Source: Angiostrongylus vasorum (Eukaryota > Nematoda > Chromadorea > Rhabditida > Metastrongylidae). From it: DNA of 64,000 nt. Both the position numbers and the translations under genes were made by a program. Position 1 is the first letter of the stretch, and each line of letters begins with the position of its first letter. Below the pieces are notes generated by a model. The model ran no database searches, was not told the DNA's origin, and saw nothing but the letters and a program-made list of their open reading frames with translations. Below, one piece after another: positions 24,001 to 36,000 of this stretch. The stretch lies in NCBI GenBank assembly GCA_018806985.1, contig JADANN010000032.1, positions 1,571,501-1,635,500 of the forward strand. Reading direction: 5' to 3'.

Positions 24001-27000
24001 AGAGCGATGCCAGCCGTCTGGAGCACGAAGAGGTCACGATTCTTTCCCTCCTGCCATTCAGTTATCGACTTTATCGATTACCGCTTTTTCAAAACATTTT
24101 CCACACCACAACAAATGGAATCGCATGAACGCTTTTTCGGTCCTGTACTTCAAGCAGTAAAAAATTTGGGATTATCTTAGAGTGCATATATTGTTGTTGT
24201 CTTCGTGTTATCTCGTCCAGACAAAGTCGTAATTTAAGGGGGGATGTCCCAGTAAAATCAAGGAGAAGCTTATTCACAAATCCCAGGATCGACTTTCTAT
24301 TAACCTCGGCATTGGAATATGAATGCGTCGTTTTCTTGTTCACAAAATTTCGTTTTGATCTAAAGTAACCGTTTTTTTCGAAGTGTTTCGTTAGCGTCCC
24401 CATTCTGAATGATTTTAGTAACAACCGCGTTAAATTCATAAATTCAATCTTTTCTTTGATTCCAGCTGTTTGGATCTGTCAGCAGCTTGCTTTTCCTTTT
24501 TCTCTAAAGATTTTCTTGGTTTTTTGAGCTGCCAAGTCCTTAGTTCTACCCTGCTCTGAGCTCTCATTCTTGCTTTTCGTTCTCATTTTGTTGGTCCACT
24601 CTTGCCTTAGTTACGTTCGAGTATTCGAAATCTGAATCGACTTTTTTTGTTTTTCTTTTTTTGTTTTCTTCTTTTCTTCAATATTCGAGAGCTCCTCGTT
24701 CTTTCTTACACTCCGATGTTTTGCTGGCAGAAAGTCGGACGGAAGAGAAAAAACGATATCCTCTCGGGAGCAAAGTGCTTCCAGTAGCTGCATTTTCTTC
24801 TCCTTTCTCTTCTGTCAGAACGTTTCCTACTTTTCCATCACTTTTTTTTCGTTCATTACACTTCTATCTTTCTTTTTCTTTTCCTTTCCATCTATGATAT
24901 TCCGCTATTCAGTCTAGTTTTTTCTTTTGCCGTCTAACCGAAGTTGTTGATTATCAGAATGAACGGCATTTGTGTTGGAGTTTCTCTTGCCCCCTCATAT
25001 TTCTACATGTGAATTTCCTTCGTCTCCTACGAGTTTAACTTCTTTTAAATCGTTTCCCTTTACTACTATCAATGACAGTCCACCACCTATCACTAGTTAA
25101 TATCAGAGTTAAGTTCGAATTATTGATTTTTTTTCCCGTTTGCGAATCGAATCCTTTTACAAGAACCTTAAAATTCAGTGTAAATTGAGTGCTTTTGAGA
25201 ACTTGTAGGTTTAAACTGATAGGGAAATTCACCCAATTAGTAACATAACCCGTCTAGGGCCATTATTTATCACATGCTTCTACTGTTAGAAGAATACTTT
25301 TAGAACGCCTTCTAAAACATGATTTTTTTGTAGATCCTTTTTTTGGCTTCATCGAATGTAGAAGAACACGCATTAGCTCCAAACAATTTGGACCAGCATC
25401 ACAGTTTTGTTGAAAAATTGGGAAAAGTTACTCAGTCATTTTGGGTTTTTTTTCCATCTGTGGTGTAGTTAGTCAAAAACAATGTCATCTTTCGAATTGT
25501 TCTCAAGTGCCTTCCAACAGTTTATTCATCGTAGCCTGGGAGGTGTTCTTGGGTGTCGGGCTGCGATGCTGAGCCTGCCACGGTTTCCCAAGTTGAGAAA
25601 GTTTCCGGCGTTCCATCAGGAATCTTGGCTAAGAGTAAACCATTGCTAGGATCTACCACCGTTTTGGTATCAAACTAGTCGCATAGTGGCAAATCTCCCT
25701 CTGATCCACAAAGGCGGCGACTGCCTGTGGTAGTGGCGACCTGGGCCAGACTTTGGCCTGGCTGACCTCGGATCTCCAACGAACCACCATGTCTGAACCA
25801 GCAAAAGTTCGAAAAAATGGAGGTTATGCTGGGGCCCGCACAACCAGTGAGGACCGGCCATCCAGGTATCTAAATATCCAAGTTGTCAGATACGTCTTTA
25901 TTGAGAACCTAACATGAGGTTGTTACAAAACCTTATTTTACATAGATAATGTCTCGGTCCTATAGCTTTGTTCGGAGTCGCATTTCAGTCGAATATCAGG
26001 GGTAGTTACTTTTTTGGGATTTGTGAAGCTTCGTGGTCGCATCGTGTCGAATCGAGTTGAGTGGAACAATGGACGAATGAACTGACCATCACAAGCTTTG
26101 CTTAGTACAATGATGGCACTCTAGCATAGAAGACGAAAGAAGAAGACTACTGTCTATTTGCTCTGCTGCGTTCTCTTTGGAAGTATCTATCATGTTGAGT
26201 GATCGCGGTTTTCTGTCTGATCGTTCGCCATTTCGTGGATAAGTATGAGATGTTCTATGCTTGCGCTCAGCTTGGACTTTACTCACTCGACCAAGTTAAG
26301 GCACTTGGACGATCGACACTCCACGCTTTATTGATGGTCCCCATTGCTTGGCGTTAACATTGGTGCACAACTTCTTCCATATAGCAGTGACATGGGCTAG
26401 CGCCGTCTCGAAATTTCTCGGACGATTGTGGTTACTACAACTTTGCTTACAAGCTTCAGGATTTAAATTCTGTCCCGGGTTCGATATCCAACCTGATCCT
26501 GGATTTTTCATGGTCTTCTTGCTCTCTTATGGTGGTCGGTTTCTTGCCTTAAAAACTGAAAGCTTTTTCCACGGCCTGCGGGTAACACAATTGGCTTGTA
26601 AAAAATTACTCAACAATAACTGCTCAGTTCCTCCCCATATACCCAGAAGTGCCGACAGGACCCCGTTCGAATAGTTGCAGCATTGTCTTATCATAGTTCG
26701 AATATAAACTTGCACAACAGTATTGTCATGTGAATCAGAATTGAAGACATTTTTTCAGGGAATGTCCTTGAAAATTCGATGTAATCCATTAAAGTTTTTT
26801 GGCCATCAAATCTCTTCTTGCTTTGAGAGACCTGACCACTTTTTTGTCCGTAGCTCAGTTTTCTTGGAACATTTGTCTGTCTTCTTTCTTTTCTTTTTTT
26901 CATTTCATCGTTTTCGTTTTTCTCAATGGACCAGTGTCATTAATTTTTTGGCAGCTGTCAGCAATGACAGAGCGTTTCTTCCACTTTTTTCTTCGTAGGA

Positions 27001-30000
27001 TGCGTTTGTTGTAAAGAAAGTAGACTTCATGGGTGTTCAGTTCTTCACGAGTGGTGTTTGGTCATCTGAAAGTGTTGTGGGCGAAGTCACATCCAATTCA
27101 CTATCATCGTTCCTCTTTGTGGATCGATTTTTTCGATTGCGTATGCGAAATGAGAGATGTTTTTCTTTTTTGTGGAATGATTGGTTTAGCGCGTATGTGA
27201 GCTCGGACTTTGATCGGTAGAGTGAAAGCGGCACAACAATGCACTACTCCACAGGCGATATTTTATTGTAGTTGTTATGTTATTAAAAAATAAGAAAACA
27301 AGAAATAAAAGCCTAGAGAATATGGGGGATCTAGGAAACTAGAATGTGTTTGGAGCTTTGTCAGTTGATTTTATGGTTTAATTATACCGTAGACCTCGTT
27401 CGGTGATTGTGTAGACATTTAACCTAAATAGTGCTTTATTATTATTATTTTTTACCTATTTTTATTTATCTTTTTTACTTTTTTTGTCCTCTCACTAGCT
27501 TTTTTTGCCATAGAAATTGCTAAGTCTGTATTATCTCGTTTTTATTTAAATTTTCAAAAAAATCCTTTAGAGGTGTTCGAACGATGCTTTTTAAAACTTG
27601 GAAAGAAAAACTTTTTAAACCTTTCAAACATAAAGAGGTGCGCGTGTGACGCAGTGGTAGGAGGCTCCCTGCAATACACATGGAATCGATCTCCGTGCCC
27701 CAGACTCACCATGCCTTCCATTCCTCCGGAGCCGGCAAATTAGTACCAGACCTGTCTGCGAGGATAACAGCACTGACTCGATACATCAATGAGCCACTAC
27801 GAGCAGTCGTATAAGCCAAATTTGCATTCAGTCACCTTCAATGATGCTTGATGAAGTCGAATGCATGGCGCGTCCTGCAGGGAGCTTGAATCAGCGCCGA
27901 GAACTTTATCCTTTATCATTTTTTTGTTTTTAAAAAGCATTAGAAGTCTCAAAATAACTCTAGAAGTGGTACTGGGTGTTTTTATTCGTTATCAGTTCAA
28001 GAAAAAAAATTAATCTGGTACTCACTCCGTTTGTTTAGTTGCTTTCAGAGCATCTTTATGTGTCTATTTGACGATTTAAAGTGTTCCACACTCAGACAAG
28101 TCGGTGTCGAGTGGGTGATGAGGGCTCATCGATGACGGGCCGTTGATAAGCTGATAAGACTATGCGTATTGTGCTTGTTCGGTATTCGTTCGGTAGTCAT
28201 TGCAACCACAACTACTACTAAGCAGATTAGCCTGTGTGAATTTCTTTAAAAACTGTTTACAAAATCTTTTCTCCATAAAAATTGGTTATATTCAACCGTA
28301 GAGCTCGGCAGCAGCTTGGTGTCAGAAAATCTTATCTTTGAAGTGTTGCCACTTTCTTGATTTTCGTTTTCTTTAAATTTTTTTGCTAATGTATGGTTGG
28401 TTTTGGGATTTCTAGTAGTATGAGCCTTTGTACTTTGTTTCTTGCAGCACATATTTGCTTCCATATAACAGCTAGAAAGCTACTCTTAGCACATTGGTTA
28501 GAGTTTACTTGCATTGCATATTGGGTCATTGGTTCGACTCCGCATCCCTAACCAAGTCCTTCGGCCCTCGGGGTCACTAAATTGGTATCAGACTTGTTTC
28601 AGAAGGAAAAAACACTAAGTTGACCCGCAAATCACAGTGTAAATCAGCTCCACGATGCTACGAATTGAACCGAATGCGCTGGACATCCATAAGCTATTGA
28701 TCAACTACGAATACTTTATTATTTGTGCGATTTATACCACTTAGAACGAACTTGTTTTAAACAGAAAAGGAGAGGGAGTTTTGAAGAAGATAAATGAAAA
28801 GTGCTAATTAATAGAGGACTGCTTAAATAAAATATATAGTATTTCTGTTTCTATTATTCTACTTCTAATATTTCTAATTTGTAAAATATTTCTAATATTT
28901 TTAATAGTATATTATATAGCATTTCTCAGGTCAGCCTGATTTCTAACATAAAGATAAAAACATAAACTTAAGATAAAACCTCTATTTCAGGTCCGCGTTG
29001 AAAAGGTAGGGCTTGAAAAAGCCTTGAAAAAAAGAAAGAAAAAAAAGGAGAAAAAAGGGGGTGTTTTTAAACGTTGTAAAATGCTATGATGTCCTGTTGT
29101 TTGTAAAGGTTTTACGAATAGTTTGTTCACAAAAATAATTTTAGCGCCAGCTTTTAATATTTTCAATTCGTTTTGAGTGTGGATATCTATCATCTCTAAG
29201 CAATTACTCATTTATTCAGTTCTCTATTACTTGCAATGATTCCCGAGAACAACTTTCTTTAAAGCTCGACGTTGATCAGTTCGTTGTTTTCTTGGTAAGT
29301 ACACGTGAGGTTATTGTACCATTCAGCAACAGTAGTTGAGGTTGCGACGAGTTTCGGCTTCTGTATATCCTGGAGAGGTCAATTTGGCAGCAATCCAGTG
29401 AGCTAAATACGTCCGTAATCCCAACAGAAAACCCACGACACCTAGATTGCAACTGCACTGGAAAAAAGTTATAGCATTTTTATACATCAACCGCCGTCTT
29501 CTGTGAGTCTACCGCTGAGTCTTCCATGTGGACACCAACCGTACAGCGGCCAGATGATTTGGTAAGGTCTCACGTTCTCTCACGTTAAAATATCAGTCTG
29601 AGATATTATCTGACATCACTTGTGGAAGTGAAGCATTCCTCTTTGCGATTCATTTTCGGATTCCTGGAAGAATCCGTTTCGTTTCCAAGGCGGCTGAAAT
29701 CTAGGTTTCGCGTTTTTTCCGCTAAGTTATGGAGGTATTTAGCTGACTAGGTTGCACTTAACTTGAACTTTTAAGGCTCTTGAGAAGGCGAAATCCCCCA
29801 AAAGTTAGCTGATAGCAATAAATACTATAGTAATAATCTCCTGTGTGCTTACAGCGAATTATTCTTTATTAACCGAGGCTGTCTCTTTGCCTTTCTCTTA
29901 GCCAGTTTTTTTTTATTCTAACGGTGCCATCAGCAGTTTTGCTCATCGTTCGGCATCCTTGTGTTTCTGTATCACATGGTGCCATTCCATGAAAAAGTGA

Positions 30001-33000
30001 ATAGGCAGTAAGAGTTAAAATATTCTTTATTAATTACATTTGTCGATTACTAAGATATCTCTAATCAATCGTTTGGCTTTAGATTCTGAGTTAGGGAAGA
30101 GGACAGAGGAGAATCCGTTTTCATTCACTCAAATAGATAGTTTTGACAGCCTGACGAGCTTCATCGATATCTTTACAATCAAAGGCATTCAAATTTTTAA
30201 TCTTCAGTAGGCTTTGAAAGACATTGCTTATGGAGATCTCTCGTAAAATCTTTTGGAGCGCCACGGTCTTCAAATCGTAACTAGAGAACATCTTCTAGAA
30301 AAAATCAATTGTTCACAAAGATCGAATCAGTGACATCGTCGTCAAACTGTCGGCCACCCATCCCATAACACCAACCATGGTCATTGTTGTCCCCCAGTGT
30401 ACTATGTGAACACTGTGGCGACCATTTTCAGTCCATTGAAATAACCATTAGATAGATACTCGAACGCGGATCAAAATAGAAAGGTTGAGACTAGAAAGGC
30501 CATTCTTTATCCCTAGTGATTTATAAATAACCTTTTCAAAAGAGTTCACTGACCGGCAATTTAACTATCAATTAACTGTTATTTCGTTTTAATTACCACA
30601 ACCATTATATGGAATGTGCGGATATAAAAAACACCGAAATAGACTCATCGATCATGGAAACATATAGTAAGTAGTAGCCTACATGCTGTATCCATAGAAC
30701 GATAGAGCAAAGTCTCTTCTATAATTCCATCATGGGAACAACCCCTAAAGCTCTCTAGTTATTGGGAATTCTTTTTGTTGTCAAAAAACCAGAAAGTCCG
30801 TAGCTAACGAAAATTTGCTCGTATTGCATTGCACCAGCCGTACCAGAGCCCGAGCTTCCGTTATGAGTTAATCACCTGAATCGTCAACCCTCACTAAATG
30901 TCTCCTACAAAACGTTAAAACCCATAAATGTGATAGAAGGACAGTCGATGAAGCTTTCTGTGTTGTTCAATTCCTGGGGGATGTGCTATGCATTTGACTC
31001 CATTCGTGAGATTGCAGCTGCAATTGAATGCATATTTTGCTTATTCGGTCGTTTTCGTGGTCAACTCAGTGTTTGCACTCTACGAACTACGTCTGATACT
31101 AATTTGCCAAGTCCGAAGGGGATGAAATGCCTTGGTTAGCGTCGGCGCAGTCGAATCAAAGATCGCGTTTGTATTGCAGAAATCTTCTAACCAATATCCA
31201 CCGAGTATCCAAGTAGGTGTAATTAGTAAATAGGATGTCTAACCCTGAATTTAATAGTTCCCAGGATCGACTTTCTATTAACCTCGGCATTGGAATATGA
31301 ATGCGTCGTTTTCTTGTTCAGTAATCGCGAGGTTGTTAAACAGCATACATTTACTTCCATAGAAAAACACAATACAATACAACAGTAGCTGACGTTTCGG
31401 CAGTATCGCCTTCTTCAGAGCCGCTTTTTTTTACGTGCCTTCCAATGAGGGAAGATTAGAACGGCTGATTATGGTCGCATAAGGTTGATGACTCCTGAAT
31501 TTAATGTCAGGTGGCATTGGCGACGTTAAATTTTTCTGACCTGACGATGGTTTCCGATTGAGCAGTCGGATGTTTCGGAAACGGACCTGTGGGAAAAAGT
31601 TAGTGCGTTTTGTTGGCTTAGGATGTAAGTCGAAAAACAACTACTCTGCGTCGTATAATCGCTCTATGAAAGATTTATGCCTGAAGAAATATTTTTGTAG
31701 AATCCGAACTTGTGCAGCTTTAGCTTAAGATAGGAATTTCGGTTCTTTTTGCGTTTCTCTTTAGTTTTTCAGTAGTTCTTCCTATGTTACTTAGTTCAGC
31801 GAATCCTTCAAGGAGCATGGAAGTGACAGCCCCTACCTTTTTCTGTAGTTCTTCAATTCTCATTCGTTTATTTTTAAATAATTTTACGTGTCAAGACAGA
31901 TCTTTGGCTATTTCTTTGTGCAGACTATGTCATGTTTTATTTTTTATTGTTTCTTTGTACTGTTGTCTTTCTACATTTTATGTGAAAAAGACGATTGCAC
32001 TATTTTTATTATTTTTTATCATTTATTTTTTTTAAAGTTGATTCCTCTGAAGGTTTAGGAAGAGCGTTGTGTTTGACTAAATATGACTAAATTGAAATAA
32101 ATAATATGTACGATAATAAATAACTGATAGAAAAATACAGGTTAGACTGGAAAGAAGGAATGAATTGGAAGGCGGAATAAGAAGTTGACTGAAGACACTG
32201 TTCGACTATTCGCTGAAACGATTCGAAAAGCAAAAGTGTTCAAGAAATTCTAACCCAGTACTTCACTATTTTGATTAGCATTTCCTTTTTTTCGGAACTG
32301 CCTAGAAAAAAAGTGGGTCCCGCAAATAAAAAAAAATCGAGCGCAGTGACGGTTTGGTGGTTTCATTTCAGTCAGCTCGTGGACAATTGAACAAATCTAA
32401 ACGGCAATCGCCAACAAGTGAAAAGTTACCAGTAAAACGACGTCGTGACCAGGTAATCAATAGAAGTCAGCAGTTGGCGCTTTGGCTGTTTTTGAAATCT
32501 CCAGTAATTTTTTAAATCTTACTAACGCCTGACATCACATTGCTTCCTGTTAGCCTCAAGAAGCTTTCTGAATATGAAAAAAAATGAAGTGTAGTAGTAC
32601 TGAAAGCGTTCTGAAAGCCCTGAAAGAAGTCGTTCTTTTTTCTGTTTTCTGTGGAAGGCATTCCATAAAATATTGATTGCTTAGAAAATAAACAGGTGCT
32701 TTTTTAAAGTTCTCTGTGAAAGGAGTGTTTTAAAATGTACACTTTCTTTTCAACTCCTGATTTTATCGCTTTCCTCTTCATTTACAAGTACAAATGTTTC
32801 CACGTTGTCATCGTTTCTGATGAAGCAATTAAATATCACGCGATCATTTACAGACTGCTGTTTACTTGGAAAGAAGAAGATGTTTCTGAATTTAGCTACT
32901 TAAATTTCGTAGAATCGAATTGCTTACTGTAGTAATAATTTCAGTTAATAATGAACCTCCTTTAGAGTTGCCTGGGACGTTTAGGACGAGTTTCCTCAAA

Positions 33001-36000
33001 AAACTCACTATATTTCGATGCCTCCTCTTAGAATTGTGGATTTCGTAGTGCTCGGCAAACTTTTGTTTTTCGACCCATCAATCAGAGGGTTTTTTCTCAG
33101 GTGTGGACGAGTTTAGGGCGTACGCAAAAAACTAGTTAGTATTCACACGTATGGTTAGATTTGCATAACTTTAAATGATATGTGATACGTGATATGTAAC
33201 CCCGACTAAGGCATTTCGAAAGCGAGGGCGTTCTGCAAGCAGTCGTCGTCGTGACACAGTTAAGTACTATCTCAGTAAGAATTACTTAAGACCGTTTACT
33301 TTTGACCAGGTTTTTCCGTAATTATTTGTACATCTTTTTCAACAAACAATGGTTATTTCCACTTCAGATCTATGATTTTGATGCAATAAATCGGTAGTGC
33401 CCGAATGAAGTGAGGTGTGGGAAAAACCAGCTCTGAGCAATTTTCTAGCCACCTGCATCACCTGCGACCATGTTACTCATTGAATACCTCCAGTAGACAT
33501 CATTGAACTTCTCTTCGTTCCCTTTACGTATCATAGCTACTCTTTAGGTCGCTCTAATTCAGATGGGAATTTTTAAAGCTTCTGGTAGCCTCGGTGACCC
33601 TGCTGGAGTTATAAACTTTCTGCTGTTTATCGTAAATGGACCCCCAGTAACACCTTCCAGTAGCGGTGAAGCTGTAAACAATCGGAAGGGCTTCGTAGTA
33701 GAGGCACAGGATTTGAGAGTAGGAAAGTACACGCCTTTCGTACAAGTATGTATTGCATTTTCTGGACGGGGGTATACGTTTCCACTTGAAAACAATTGTA
33801 TTTGTTTGTTATGGACATTATAAAATCTACATTCGTAACTGTTTTCATCTCGAAGACCACCAGAAAACCTCTGGTTTTGCTTTATCGCACTGATGTCATA
33901 AGTGTTCATCTGAAGGACGAGAGAGATGTTCTAGTTAACACTCCTTACTCTGCTCCTTACCGAGTCTTCCTCAAGATTTCCTTTCTTCATTAGTATAGAA
34001 TCGCTTAGATCTTTTATTGTACTTTTTTATTTACTCTTCTAATTGTTTCGCATATCTTTTTTATTGTGAAGTAACTTGTCCTCCTCATTTAAGTGTACCG
34101 CTCATAGTTACTGAACCATTTGCTTCGAAGGGAATTCCTCGATTCATGTGGAATGTTAACTATATAACTAAGTCTTGACATTGTTATAAACAATAGTGTA
34201 ATATTCTGTGGTGGCAGGTTTGTGTGGTTTCAGCGGTCGAAATCAGGTGACAATAAGGAAGGCGGTCACGTAGAAAAGGAGGTGAAATCGACTCGATCAA
34301 GAAGAATGGAAAAAGAGGTGGGGTTTGTTTGTTTATGTGTTCCACTTAGATCACTGTTTGAACTTAATTAATAGGAGCATTTCAAACGTTTTCTATTCGC
34401 CTATTTGACCGTGGTCTACCAAAAACATCTTCAGTATTGACTAGAATGCTATTTTGTACTGTTGTTTGATAACTGATTAATGAATGATGTTCGTGGGTGG
34501 TTAGTAATGTTATTTGTTATTCTACGAATTGAATGCACGTCCCCAGACTGCAGCGCTATTGTGACACTCCGTCAGCGAGACGCGACCCGACCGCAGACGA
34601 TTTGTATTGGGTCGCATTTACCGATCATCATGATCTCTTACAAATTGCTGCTGTGCTAAATCCAGTATAAAGTAGTTTCGAACGTGATTTCAAGAGAGAC
34701 ATTGATTATTTGGTATAGAAATTTGGCTATCTGAGCATTAATTTGTCGAACACGTCGTTCTCCGTAAATTTGACCATTTGAGCGAAGATGTAATTTAAGT
34801 ACTTATCAGCTTTGAGTTCATTTAATCCATTCATTCCATGATCAAGAAATTCTATTCAGCCTCCACCGCCTCCGAAATTTCCTGTGAAACCAAAAACACC
34901 GTCGAGGCATCAGCTTTTGATGGAACAAATTAAGGTTTGTCACACAATCTAGACAACTGACAAGAAATTGTAGAAATATTTAAATTATATTGTTTTATTG
35001 ATTAGTAGCAGTAATGATTTGTTTTTCGGAGTTGTACAATCCTCCATATTCCTTAGCGTTAGTAGGCATCCACACATGCTAGTGTTTTCAATGGGAAACA
35101 GAGTACATAACTATACCATACTTCCATGAAGATGACTGTCGTATATTTTTTTACATTGGATTTGCGTCAAAGTTGTTCTAGGAATAGAATTCGTCTACTG
35201 GGTTAGCCTAATTATGGAGTAAGATGAAATGATGTGCTGCCATGAGCTTATTTTTACACTTTCTTCATATTTCAGCTATTATCTTCGGAGGTTTTGCCAA
35301 TTTTCGAGGGGTTTTTCAATATGTATACTACAATTGCGTGTGGCGCAGTGATCGAAGGCGCCCTGCACACACACATGGGATCGATCCCTGCCCCCATGGC
35401 CCACCAAGCCTTCCATCTCTGCGGGGTTGGCAAATTGGTACCAGACTTGTCTGGGAGGGTAGCAGCCCTGGCTCGATATATCGGTAGGCTACGGAGTCAT
35501 TGTAAAGCCCAAATATGCATTCAGTCACCTCTAAACGATGCTTAATGAAGTCGAATTCATAGAGCATCTCTCAGGGGATTAGTCAATGCCGAGAGCTTTA
35601 TCCTTTGCTACCCGTATGCTACAATTTCATAAAATTATGAAAACTCCTGTCAAGGAATTCAACGCTTTATGGCTTTGTTAGCTTTCTTCTGTCGGGTTGC
35701 CACTAGAGAGAAGTAGCTAAAAAGTTAGAGAACTCTCGTGGTATTGATCTCCAAAAGTTATTCGGGGTGTTTTTATGTATGACAGTAGTTTTTTTCGTAC
35801 TTTTTCTTGGATACTGGTTCTATTCAAGGCGTCAATTGAAGCGGATAAATTGAAACCGAAGAAGGAGGTGAAAGCACGCATCTCGTTGCTACCGCCACCA
35901 CGAGCTCCGCCCCTACAGAACGAGAACGCCACAGGTAATCCAATTTTCTGCTATGCCGTTCATTTCTACTCTCATTGTATTTGTACCTCATAGGTGAGAA

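Noticed and set aside
26296..26674. 108-codon plus-strand frame and its minus-strand shadow
   Set aside because: No domain; both strands are open and the composition is not clearly coding. A tRNA-like tract at 26573-26680 is too weak to call.
33563..33823. 86-codon frame as a stand-alone gene
   Set aside because: Overlaps a diverged repeat-C fragment; kept only as a possible exonisation event.
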